From JARICQ01 sp964428475 (GTDB lineage: Bacteria; Bacillota; Clostridia; Tissierellales; Tissierellaceae): 14,515 bases of DNA. Positions 7,140 to 14,496 of this stretch are shown one piece after another. Position 1 is the stretch's first letter; every line of letters begins with the position of its first letter. The DNA is taken from positions 1 to 14,515 of the forward strand of contig CAYRYO010000042.1 in the NCBI GenBank assembly GCA_964428475.1, given 5' to 3'. The notes beneath the pieces are model-generated. The model did not search any database and was not told where the DNA came from. It was given only the letters and a program-made list of their open reading frames with translations. The position numbers and the translations under genes are program-made.

Positions 7140-8774
7140 GTGAAAAATACTAAGCCTAAAATAATTATGTTAATTATATATACTGTAATTGTGGCTTTAG
7201 CTACTTTTGCGGGGTTAAAATCAAGTGATGTTTCTGTATTAAATAGTGAAAATTCATTTTTCATTGACAAGGAATCTTTTGAGCCTAGCTTTAATGTACG
7301 AAAAATAACTAAATCTGAACAAGGCTTACAAGAATATAGTATATATTTAAGTGGCGAAGGTTTGAGCCATTTAAATAGTGATACACTTATATTCTTCATG
7401 AATAAGATTACAGATAGTGCATATTCGATTAAATTTAATGATGTAATTATTGGTGAAGAAGGAGATATGGAAAAAGGAAATAGTATGATGAAAAACAGTG
7501 CTCATCATTTTTCCTTTGATAGAAAACTTATTGAGGAAGATAATTTGCTAGTTATAAACACATATGCTACATATAAATCAGGATCAGAATCTGATGGCAT
7601 ATATATTGTTGAGAGTGATGTAGGTATGAAATTATCTCAAAACACAGATTATCTAAGCAATAACCTTCTTGTTTCAGGCATAGTATTTTTGATATTTACA
7701 GCATTTTTGATGGTCATTATTTATTTTTTCAATAAAAATCAAGAATCTGGTTTTTTATATTGTGCCTTAGCTTTAGTGTTTATTTCAATATATTTTATTG
7801 ATTATTTAAAGTTCGTTTATTTAAAGAACAACTATCTTATTTATAAAAAGTTTTTCTTAACTTCACTGCATATAGGTGTTTGGTTTACTTTAGTTGCTAT
7901 AAGTAAGTTTCTAAAAATCAAACAAATTAAATACTTACCTGCTTTAAGTGCAGTTGCTTTCCTTATAATGTCTTTAATGATAGATAATTTTGTAGTATAT
8001 AAAAAAATATATTCTAGCTGGTATATTGTATTAGTTATTAATTTTGTAATAGCAGTTATATATAGTATTCGTAATTTAAAAAAATCAAGACATGCATTTA
8101 TTTTTGTAATTGCATTTTTTTATCTAGCTACATATGCAAGCTTAATATTAGCAATTGAACATTTTACGTCATCTTTAAGATTAAATTCACCATTAGTATA
8201 TATTGTTATATTTGCTGCAATACCAGTCTTATTTACATTTGAAGAATTAACTAACAAAGAGAAGCAGATATCCTATGAAAAAAAACAAAAAGAAAAGGAA
8301 CATATTAAGTCATTAACTGATGATTTAACTGGAGTATGGAATCAAAGATTTTTATATAATAAATTAGAAGAAAAAATGATAGAAAGCACAATTGCAATGA
8401 TTGATATAGATGACTTCAAGTTAATGAATGATACTTATAGTCATTTAGCAGGAGATTTGGTACTCAAAGAATTTGCTCAACTAGCTATGGCTAGTATTAG
8501 AAAAAGTGATGATATTTGTAGATATGGTGGAGATGAATTTATAATAATTCTTTATGATTGCTCCATAAAAGAAGCAGCTTCGACAATGGAAACATTACGT
8601 AAAAGAATTAAAAATCATAAATTTATTTATGAAGATGAAGTTTTAAATATTACTATATCAATAGGCTTATATAAAATAAATAAAGATGATACGGTTAAAA
8701 CAGCTTTAAGTAAGGCTGATAAAAAACTATACGAATCAAAAGGAAGAGGCAAGAATTGCATTTCACATTATTAA
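7140..8774 (+). CDS. Membrane-bound diguanylate cyclase, 7TM sensor plus GGDEF
   Basis: The enzyme makes cyclic di-GMP from two GTP. The product is 544 residues and starts at GTG after AGGAGG (7126-7131). Residues about 8-24 form a signal or first membrane segment. Residues about 25-170 form an extracytoplasmic domain. Seven hydrophobic helices then run from about 178 (LLVSGIVFLIF) to about 370 (IFAAIPVLFTFEEL). This order recalls 7TMR-DISM receptors, though family membership needs a profile search. A short charged linker leads to the GGDEF domain (LTDDLTGVWNQR, MIDIDDFKLMND). The catalytic signature GGDEF is intact at 463-467. The inhibitory RxxD motif is intact at R454-D457, five residues upstream, so product feedback is likely. 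The ligand sensed outside the cell is unknown. The gene stands alone, with no effector or EAL partner beside it. Confidence 0.92.
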   Translation: MKNTKPKIIMLIIYTVIVALATFAGLKSSDVSVLNSENSFFIDKESFEPSFNVRKITKSEQGLQEYSIYLSGEGLSHLNSDTLIFFMNKITDSAYSIKFNDVIIGEEGDMEKGNSMMKNSAHHFSFDRKLIEEDNLLVINTYATYKSGSESDGIYIVESDVGMKLSQNTDYLSNNLLVSGIVFLIFTAFLMVIIYFFNKNQESGFLYCALALVFISIYFIDYLKFVYLKNNYLIYKKFFLTSLHIGVWFTLVAISKFLKIKQIKYLPALSAVAFLIMSLMIDNFVVYKKIYSSWYIVLVINFVIAVIYSIRNLKKSRHAFIFVIAFFYLATYASLILAIEHFTSSLRLNSPLVYIVIFAAIPVLFTFEELTNKEKQISYEKKQKEKEHIKSLTDDLTGVWNQRFLYNKLEEKMIESTIAMIDIDDFKLMNDTYSHLAGDLVLKEFAQLAMASIRKSDDICRYGGDEFIIILYDCSIKEAASTMETLRKRIKNHKFIYEDEVLNITISIGLYKINKDDTVKTALSKADKKLYESKGRGKNCISHY

Positions 8775-8827
8775 GTGAAATCAAAATGATGCTTTGATGA
8801 AAAAGACTATATAAAACTTAGAACTGA

Positions 8828-8899
8828 TTATCTATCATTACTAACTTTGTTAATAAGTACCGCCTTCTTTTCTTCTGTACTAATACTTTTAATAGCCAT
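8828..8899 (-). pseudogene. Possible short antisense coding remnant (23 codons)
   Basis: In the 227-base gap between the cyclase and the XdhC gene, the minus strand reads MAIKSISTEEKKAVLINKVSNDR and then stops. The frame stays open 10 codons further upstream (KLKHRNILIK), to a stop at 8930-8932. The composition is protein-like (charged, no low complexity). It could be the C-terminal scrap of a lost gene, such as a transposase or recombinase, or chance. No SD precedes it, and no family is recognised. The rest of the gap (8775-8827 and 8900-8942) holds only weak AT-rich hairpins. Confidence 0.2.
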
Positions 8900-8942
8900 T
8901 TTTATGAGAATGTTCCGATGTTTTAGTTTTTATTAAAACTAC

Positions 8943-8971
8943 TTGCTAAAAGCTAGTTACAATCATATAAT
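8943..8971 (+). promoter_or_regulatory. Promoter of the xdhC-modE-ABC operon
   Basis: TTGCTA (8943-8948) and a perfect TATAAT (8966-8971) are spaced by 17 bases. GGAG (8989-8992), before the ATG at 9002, serves translation. An imperfect inverted repeat, GCTAGTTAC (8952-8960) against GTTAATAGC (8975-8983), 7 of 9 matching, brackets the -10 box and could be an operator. It does not resemble the ModE-like site at 10200. Confidence 0.65.
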
Positions 8972-9001
8972 AGAGTTAATAGCAATAAGGAGAGTGAAAA
9001 A

Positions 9002-9832
9002 ATGATTGAAGATAGAAAGGTACTAGCTAAACTCAACGAGTATGTTGAAAAAAACATGCCAGTAGCTATGATAAGCATTATAAGTATAGATGGTTCTACT
9101 CCAAGGGGTATTGGGAGTACTATGTTAGTAGATCAAAATGGCAATTTATTAGAAGGTACAATTGGTGGAGGCATCTTAGAAGAAAGGGCAAAAAAAGACG
9201 GTGCAAAACATATAAAGAAAAACATATCTGGACTTGTTGAATACACTCTTGGTAGTGGGACAAAAGAAAAGAATGAATTAGCAATGATATGTGGCGGTGA
9301 TGTAAGTATATTTATAAAAGTTTTTTCTTCTCAAGAGAAACTAATTCTTGTAGGAGGGGGACATGTAGCCGAAAAAACAGCTAAAATGGCTAGTATATTG
9401 GGATATTCCATTACGGTATTAGACGATAGAAAAGAAAGATTAACTTCTACTATATTCCCAGATGCAGATAATTTGATTTTTGGTAATATTGCAGAAAACC
9501 TAGGAAAAGTCGATATAGATAGTGGTACTGTGATAATAATAGCTACTCATGGACATGGACATGATCAAGATGCTTTAGAAGTGGTATTAAGATCAAGTGC
9601 TAAATATATTGGAATGATAGGAAGTTCCAACAAGATAACAAGGAACTTTAAAAATCTTATGGAAAAAGGATTTACAAAAGAAGAACTATCAAAAGTATAT
9701 GCACCATTAGGAATAGATATAGGTGGGGAAACACCAGAAGAAATAGCTCTAGGAACTATTGCAGAAATTCAGGCAGTAAAATATAATAAAGATATCCCAC
9801 ACTTATCTGAGAAAACAAAACGGTTTAAGTAA
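9002..9832 (+). CDS. XdhC/CoxI-family molybdenum hydroxylase maturation factor
   Basis: XdhC proteins bind molybdenum cofactor and aid its sulfuration and insertion into hydroxylases such as xanthine dehydrogenase. The product is 276 residues, a normal length. The N-terminal XdhC/CoxI domain shows GSTPRGIGSTMLV, GTIGGG and MICGGDV, whose Cys (C97) is the conserved one. The C-terminal Rossmann domain shows LVGGGHVAEKTAKMA (glycines at 118-120), IATHGHGHDQDAL, YIGMIGSSNKI and the end motif IDIGGETPEEIALG. No hydroxylase subunit is encoded in the window, so the client enzyme is elsewhere or further downstream. Sec genes upstream and a Mo/W-type transporter downstream suggest a role with selenium-dependent molybdenum hydroxylases, which is inference. 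The next gene starts 16 bases after the stop. Confidence 0.92.
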   Translation: MIEDRKVLAKLNEYVEKNMPVAMISIISIDGSTPRGIGSTMLVDQNGNLLEGTIGGGILEERAKKDGAKHIKKNISGLVEYTLGSGTKEKNELAMICGGDVSIFIKVFSSQEKLILVGGGHVAEKTAKMASILGYSITVLDDRKERLTSTIFPDADNLIFGNIAENLGKVDIDSGTVIIIATHGHGHDQDALEVVLRSSAKYIGMIGSSNKITRNFKNLMEKGFTKEELSKVYAPLGIDIGGETPEEIALGTIAEIQAVKYNKDIPHLSEKTKRFK

Positions 9833-9848
9833 ATTGAGGTGAAAAGAT

Positions 9849-10184
9849 TTGAAACTTGAAGTCGAATTTCGTATAATACAAGATGGAGAAAAGGTATTTG
9901 GCAAGGGACCTCTAGTTTTATTAGAAAAAGTAGATAAATTGGGAAGCTTAAATAAGGCATCAAGTGAACTAAATATGTCTTATAGCAAAGCTTGGTCTAT
10001 TATTAATAGAGCCGAAAACCTACTTGGATACTCACTGCTAATGACTCATACAGGGGGTGTAGATGGAGGTGGGTCTGCACTTACACCAAGAGCAAAGACC
10101 TTGATAAAAGCTTATAAAGATTTCTATGAAGAAGCAGAAAAGAGTTTGGATGTGATATATAAAAAACACTTTGGAGCTATATAA
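9849..10184 (+). CDS. ModE-type DNA-binding regulator, HTH domain only
   Basis: This 111-residue protein matches the N-terminal winged-helix domain of ModE: the KLEVEFRIIQDGEKVFGKGP opening, the helix-turn-helix SLNKASSELNMSYSKAWSII (about residues 33-52), then GGVDGGGSALTPRAKTLI. ModE represses molybdate uptake genes when molybdate is bound. Here the C-terminal molybdate-binding Mop/TOBE domains are absent, so ligand sensing, if any, must rely on another protein. The start is TTG (9849), set by GAGGTG (9836-9841). The gene is co-directional with the XdhC gene (16-base gap). It is followed by a ModE-like operator and the ABC transporter genes, which are its likely targets. Confidence 0.88.
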   Translation: MKLEVEFRIIQDGEKVFGKGPLVLLEKVDKLGSLNKASSELNMSYSKAWSIINRAENLLGYSLLMTHTGGVDGGGSALTPRAKTLIKAYKDFYEEAEKSLDVIYKKHFGAI

Positions 10185-10199
10185 TATTTTTTTTAGTAT

Positions 10200-10223
10200 C
10201 GTTATATTATTATAAAGATAACG
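10200..10223 (+). promoter_or_regulatory. ModE-like operator before the ABC transporter
   Basis: A 24-base imperfect palindrome has outer arms CGTTATAT (10200-10207) and AGATAACG (10216-10223) around an AT-rich 8-base centre. As recalled, the E. coli modA operator has the same CGTTATAT start, the same ATAACG end and the same overall length. It overlaps several AT-rich candidate -10 boxes (for example TATATT at 10203 and TATAAA at 10211), consistent with repression. It lies between the ModE-like gene and the permease gene. Confidence 0.72.
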
Positions 10224-10225
10224 GC

Positions 10226-10244
10226 GAGGGAGGGACAATATCTG
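10226..10244 (+). promoter_or_regulatory. SD and rare CTG start of the permease gene
   Basis: A strong purine-rich SD (GAGGGAGGG, 10226-10234) lies 7 bases before an in-frame CTG (10242-10244). No in-frame ATG, GTG or TTG is placed to use this SD. The first in-frame TTG, at 10281, has only AT-rich sequence before it. Confidence 0.5.
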
Positions 10245-11249
10245 AAAGTCAAGGTAAAACATAATTATATATATTTATTTTTGATAATATTGATTTTAAT
10301 ATTTATGACTTCCTTTGTTATTGGAAGGTATCCTGTTTCCATAGGATTGGTGGTAAAGGTTCTTTTTTCTAAAATTTTGCCTATAGCGAAAACTTGGCCT
10401 GATACAATTGAAACAATAATTTTTAAAATAAGACTACCACGTATAATTGTAGCAATACTTGTAGGTGGATCATTATCTGTATCTGGGGCTGTATATCAAG
10501 GTATGTTTAAAAACCCATTGGTTTCTCCAGATATTTTAGGAGTTTCATCAGGAGCAGCATTTGGAGCAGCCTTGGCAATATTCTTATCTTTTTCAAATGT
10601 AGGCGTTCAAATTACATCATTTTTATTTGGGCTTATGGCAGTGGTTTTAGTATATTTCATTAGTACAAAGATAAAGGAAGAAGCTTTGATTTCCCTTGTA
10701 ATCACTGGGATTTTGGTCGGCTCTATATTTACATCTCTTACATCTTCTATAAAATACATTGCAGATACAAATGATAAATTGCCAACTATTACTTTTTGGC
10801 TTATGGGGAGTTTAGCTAATATCACTGCAAGAGATGTAAAATCAATATTAATTCCAATTGCTATAGGAATGCTTCCTCTCTACATCTTAAGATGGAGATT
10901 GAATGTTCTCTCTTTAAATGAAGATGAGGCAAAAACTTTGGGCTTAGATACAGGAAAGATTAGGATTATAGTGGTAATTTGTTCGACTTTGATTACTGCA
11001 GCATCTGTATCCATTAGTGGCATGATTGGATGGATTGGACTTGTAATACCACATTTAAGCCGAATGATAGTAGGGCCAGATTACCGAGTATTACTTCCTA
11101 CTACTATATTGCTTGGAAGCTCATATCTACTATTAATTGATAATATTGCAAGATCTGCTGCAACAGTTGAGATTCCAATTGGAATACTTACATCCCTAGT
11201 AGGAGCACCATTTTTCATAATTTTACTACTGGCCAATAGAAGGAGTTGA
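10242..11249 (+). CDS. Type II ABC importer permease (BtuC/FecCD family), probable Mo/W uptake
   Basis: This is an integral membrane permease of the family that transports siderophores, cobalamin, heme and, in Haemophilus MolB, molybdate and tungstate. From the CTG at 10242 it is 335 residues, the usual family length. From the TTG at 10281 it would be 322 and would clip the first helix (YIYLFLIILILIFMTSFVIG). Family signatures are RLPRIIVAILVGGSLSVSGA, the YQGMFKNPLVSPDILGVSSG loop, LSLNEDEAKTLGLD (ATPase-contact region) and GMIGWIGLVIPHLSRMIVG. About ten hydrophobic helices are visible. The ModE-like box upstream and the XdhC gene in the same run favour an oxyanion substrate over iron, by inference. 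Its partners are the two genes that follow; the ATPase begins 5 bases after the stop. Confidence 0.9.
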   Translation: MKVKVKHNYIYLFLIILILIFMTSFVIGRYPVSIGLVVKVLFSKILPIAKTWPDTIETIIFKIRLPRIIVAILVGGSLSVSGAVYQGMFKNPLVSPDILGVSSGAAFGAALAIFLSFSNVGVQITSFLFGLMAVVLVYFISTKIKEEALISLVITGILVGSIFTSLTSSIKYIADTNDKLPTITFWLMGSLANITARDVKSILIPIAIGMLPLYILRWRLNVLSLNEDEAKTLGLDTGKIRIIVVICSTLITAASVSISGMIGWIGLVIPHLSRMIVGPDYRVLLPTTILLGSSYLLLIDNIARSAATVEIPIGILTSLVGAPFFIILLLANRRS

Positions 11250-11254
11250 AATAG

Positions 11255-12028
11255 ATGTTTAAAGTAAAGAATTTAAGCTGTGGCTATAAAGACAAGATAA
11301 TATTAAAAGATGTATCCTTTGCAGCAAACCGAGGGGATATAGTTTGTATATTAGGAAAAAATGGCTCAGGAAAATCTACTTTAATAAAAACCATAGTAGG
11401 TTTAATAGATCCCTTTGAAGGTGAGATGTTGGTAGATGGAGAAGATATAAAATCTTGGCCGTGGAGCAAAAAAGCCAAGATAATAAGTTATATACCCCAG
11501 ACATTTAGCTCCATGTTTCAGTATAAGGGCATGGATATAGTTTTAATGGGGAGAACATCGTATATTGGATTTTCTTCATCGCCTTCTAAAAAAGATCAAG
11601 AAATTGCAGAAGAGGCCATGAATAAACTAAATATAATGCATCTTAAAGATAAGATCTATTCACAAATGAGTGGTGGAGAAAGGCAATTGGTAAAAATCGC
11701 CCAAGCATTAGCCCAGCAGTCAAAGATAATAATAATGGACGAGCCTACTAATAATTTAGATTTTGGGAATCAGGGGATAATGTTAAATTATTTAAGAAAA
11801 TGTTCAGATATGGGAATAACCATTATAATGGCCACCCATTTTCCAGAACAAGCTCTATCTTATGGAAGCAAAGCACTTTTGGTAAGTGGTGGAAAAGTAG
11901 TTGAGTTTGACAATCCAAGTAAAAGTTTAACAGAAAAGGAACTTCAAAAATTATATGATGTAGAAGTAAAACTTGTAGAAATAGATGTAAATAATATAAA
12001 AAGAAAATTGTGTTTAACTTTATTTTAA
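11255..12028 (+). CDS. ABC transporter ATP-binding protein of the type II importer
   Basis: This cytoplasmic ATPase powers the adjacent permease. The product is 257 residues with every ABC motif in place: Walker A GKNGSGKST (34-42), Q-loop YIPQ (Q82), signature MSGGERQ (138-144), Walker B IIIMDEPT (D162, E163), D-loop NNLD and H-loop ATHF (H195). The sequence style matches FecE/BtuD-like ATPases, and MolC belongs to this group. An AAGGAG SD lies over the end of the permease gene, so translation is probably coupled. The binding-protein gene starts 13 bases downstream. Confidence 0.94.
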   Translation: MFKVKNLSCGYKDKIILKDVSFAANRGDIVCILGKNGSGKSTLIKTIVGLIDPFEGEMLVDGEDIKSWPWSKKAKIISYIPQTFSSMFQYKGMDIVLMGRTSYIGFSSSPSKKDQEIAEEAMNKLNIMHLKDKIYSQMSGGERQLVKIAQALAQQSKIIIMDEPTNNLDFGNQGIMLNYLRKCSDMGITIIMATHFPEQALSYGSKALLVSGGKVVEFDNPSKSLTEKELQKLYDVEVKLVEIDVNNIKRKLCLTLF

Positions 12029-12041
12029 GGGGGAGATAGAA

Positions 12042-13154
12042 TTGAAAAAAAGAATTATTTCTTTACTTATGGTGATGATTATGGCAGCATTATTAGCAGG
12101 ATGTGCCAAAGAAAAGGTTGAAGAACCAAATGTAGATGAAACGAGCAATGATCTTGTTCAAGAAGTAGAATCTGAAGAAGAAAATAAAATAGTAGATATG
12201 GCAGGAAGAGAAATAGTATTACCAGAGAATATAGATACAGTATTTTCTACAGGACCTGTAGGCACAATCGTATTGTATTCATTAGATCCTGAAAGAATGG
12301 TTGGTTGGAATTATAGCCTAAGAGATGGAGAGAAAAGATATATAGATGAAAAGTATCATGATTTACCTAATTTAGGTGGGGCAGGTAAGGAAACTGTAAA
12401 TTTAGAAGAACTGTTAAAAGTAAATCCAGATATACTAATCACCATGGGAAAGATAGATGAAACAGCTATATCACAGGCAGAAGAAATGGAAGAACAATTG
12501 GGTAAAACTATTATTTATATAGATGATGATATAAATAAATTAGATGAAGCCTATATATTATTAGGTAAAATCTTAGGTAGAGAGGAAAAAGCACAAGAAT
12601 TAGCTGGGTATTGTAAAAGTGTACTGGATGATATAGACAAAAATGCAGCAAATATAACTGAAGATATGAAGGTAGATATATATTATGCAGAAGGTCCAGA
12701 TGGACTACAATCAGAGCCTGCAGGCTCCTGGCATGCAGCAGTTATAGATATGGTAGGAGGAAACAATGTAGTTAAATTAGAAGAAGAAGGATCTATTGGC
12801 AAATCAGAAGTATCAATAGAACAAGTTCTTTCTTGGGATCCAGCAATAATCATTTCTTGGGATGATGAAAGAGGTGGATATTTTTCAGGGATACTTGAAG
12901 ATCCAATTTGGGCAGGTATAAGAGCAGTAAAAGACAAAGAAGTATATGAAATACCAAATAAGCCCTTTAACTGGTTTGATAGGCCACCATCTGTTAATAG
13001 GATATTAGGAGTAAAATGGTTGGGCAATCTTTTATATCCAGATATATATAATTATGATATGAGAGATGAAGTAAAAGAATTTTATGGTAAGTTTTATCAT
13101 TATGATTTAACAGAAGAAGAAGTAGACGAGCTTTTAAAAAACACTATAAGGTAA
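12042..13154 (+). CDS. ABC transporter substrate-binding lipoprotein (FecB/BtuF/MolA type)
   Basis: This extracytoplasmic solute-binding protein captures the substrate and delivers it to the permease. The product is 370 residues. A lipoprotein signal ends in LLAGC with the lipidated Cys at residue 21, followed by an acidic, disordered linker (about 22-50). The domain opens at VDMAGREIVLPENIDTV, typical of the family with two lobes joined by a long helix. Later landmarks are NLEELLKVNPDILITMG, a central helical region and VKDKEVYEIPNKPFNWFDRP. The start is TTG at 12042 behind AAGGGGGAG; an ATG is not available nearby. The ligand cannot be read from sequence. Molybdate or tungstate is favoured by the ModE-like context, and Fe-siderophore remains possible. 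Confidence 0.9.
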   Translation: MKKRIISLLMVMIMAALLAGCAKEKVEEPNVDETSNDLVQEVESEEENKIVDMAGREIVLPENIDTVFSTGPVGTIVLYSLDPERMVGWNYSLRDGEKRYIDEKYHDLPNLGGAGKETVNLEELLKVNPDILITMGKIDETAISQAEEMEEQLGKTIIYIDDDINKLDEAYILLGKILGREEKAQELAGYCKSVLDDIDKNAANITEDMKVDIYYAEGPDGLQSEPAGSWHAAVIDMVGGNNVVKLEEEGSIGKSEVSIEQVLSWDPAIIISWDDERGGYFSGILEDPIWAGIRAVKDKEVYEIPNKPFNWFDRPPSVNRILGVKWLGNLLYPDIYNYDMRDEVKEFYGKFYHYDLTEEEVDELLKNTIR

Positions 13155-13199
13155 AACAAATGTAAAGTCTCAAACAAAGACATATAAGGATGTGAAATA

Positions 13200-14489
13200 A
13201 TGCACAATTTATTTTTAACAGGAAAGATAAAGATCGGTAAATCTACTATTTTAGAAAATGTATTGGAAATGATTGACCTTTCTATAGGAGGGTACATCAC
13301 CGAAAGGAAGATACAAGACAGTATAAATACTTTTACTGTAAGGTCTCTAAATGATGGAATAGAAACACATATTATAGCAAATACAGGTGCAATAGATAAA
13401 ATGAAAAAAGTATCTGTAGATTCTTTTAAAATAGGATTAACATCTATATTAGATAATAGTTTATATAACAGAGATTTGATAGTATTAGATGAATTGGGAT
13501 TTATGGAAAATGATATAAATGAATTTACATCTAAGGTATATGAAGTATTAGATAGTGAAAAGCCTGTTTTGGGAATATTAAAAGATTATGATTGCGATTT
13601 CTTAAATAATATTAGAAATAGGGATGATGTAATAATAGTAGAAATCACAGAAGAAAATAGAGAGACTATTCTAGATAGCATTGTGAGTATATTAAAATCT
13701 TTTGGAGTAGTATTTAAAAGTGAAAACAGCTTTATGTGGAATAAGATGAGAATAAATTGGTACAACCAGGCATTAGAACATCCTAATTGCGATTATCCTT
13801 ATGTGTTTATAGAAGCAATCAAAAAGTACACAGGCCCTTTAGAAGGCAAGACAGTTTTAGATATAGGTGCAGGAACAGGTGCCTTCTCCATACCTCTGAT
13901 GAAAGAAGGGGCTTATATTACTGCAGTCGATTCTTCTTTTAATATGTTAAATTCTCTATATAATAGAGCTAAGAAAAATAAATTAGATAAATTTAATTGT
14001 ATTATGGGACCATTTAAAAACAGCAAACCAGATAAACATAATATAGCAATATCTGCCTTTAGTGGAAATAGTACAAAATCATTAGAGGGAATCAAACAGA
14101 TGCATAATTTAGTAGAAGAATATGGCTTTATAATAGCTTCATTTGAAAATCAAGAAAATAATTTCAATAGAGACATTTTATATAAAATGTTAGGTAGACT
14201 CCCTAAATCAAGGAAAACGCCTAATATTACATTAGATGATACATTGGAAATATTAAATGATTATGGGTGTTCATATGAATATGAAAAAATAGAATATGAA
14301 TTCTCTCAGTATTTTGATGAATTTAATGAGGTATTAGAATTCTTTGTAAATAGGTATAATATAATAACAGATAAGGAAATAAGTATAACTAAGGAATTTA
14401 TAAATAAGTTCATAATTAAAAAAGATGATAAATATAAATTTGGGAATATCAAAGAATCATGTTTAATTGCCATAAAAGCTAAATCTTAA
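13200..14489 (+). CDS. Fusion of THEP1-like NTPase and SAM-dependent methyltransferase
   Basis: The product is 429 residues in two parts. Residues 1 to about 170 resemble the THEP1 (COG1618) nucleoside-triphosphatase family: Walker A GKIKIGKS (8-15), GGYITERKI after the first helix, and Walker B LIVLDELGFMEN with D97 and E98, the family's DE-G-ME pattern. Residues about 180-429 are a class I methyltransferase: motif I VLDIGAGTG with D221, the acidic residue after strand 2 in AVDSSFNML (D244), then a less conserved C-terminal half. AAGGA (13186-13190) sets the ATG. The gene follows the binding-protein gene by 45 bases and appears to belong to the transporter operon. The function is unknown. 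A nucleotide-dependent methylation step tied to Mo/W handling, such as a chelator or cofactor, is speculation. Confidence 0.82.
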   Translation: MHNLFLTGKIKIGKSTILENVLEMIDLSIGGYITERKIQDSINTFTVRSLNDGIETHIIANTGAIDKMKKVSVDSFKIGLTSILDNSLYNRDLIVLDELGFMENDINEFTSKVYEVLDSEKPVLGILKDYDCDFLNNIRNRDDVIIVEITEENRETILDSIVSILKSFGVVFKSENSFMWNKMRINWYNQALEHPNCDYPYVFIEAIKKYTGPLEGKTVLDIGAGTGAFSIPLMKEGAYITAVDSSFNMLNSLYNRAKKNKLDKFNCIMGPFKNSKPDKHNIAISAFSGNSTKSLEGIKQMHNLVEEYGFIIASFENQENNFNRDILYKMLGRLPKSRKTPNITLDDTLEILNDYGCSYEYEKIEYEFSQYFDEFNEVLEFFVNRYNIITDKEISITKEFINKFIIKKDDKYKFGNIKESCLIAIKAKS

Positions 14490-14496
14490 TAATTAA

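Noticed and set aside
8775..8942. Terminator or riboswitch after the cyclase gene
   Set aside because: Only weak AT hairpins are visible (ATTTCAC/GTGAAAT over the stop codon; AGTTTT/AAAACT at 8925-8940). None has a convincing stem plus T tract, and no known aptamer pattern was recognised.
10185..10241. Molybdenum cofactor riboswitch before the transporter
   Set aside because: The gap of under 60 bases is too short for that aptamer and is fully accounted for by the operator and SD.
10242..13154. Iron-siderophore or cobalamin transporter as the primary assignment
   Set aside because: The protein families allow it, but the ModE-type regulator, the ModE-like operator and the XdhC gene in the same run point to molybdate or tungstate. 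No Fur-like box or cobalamin riboswitch was seen.
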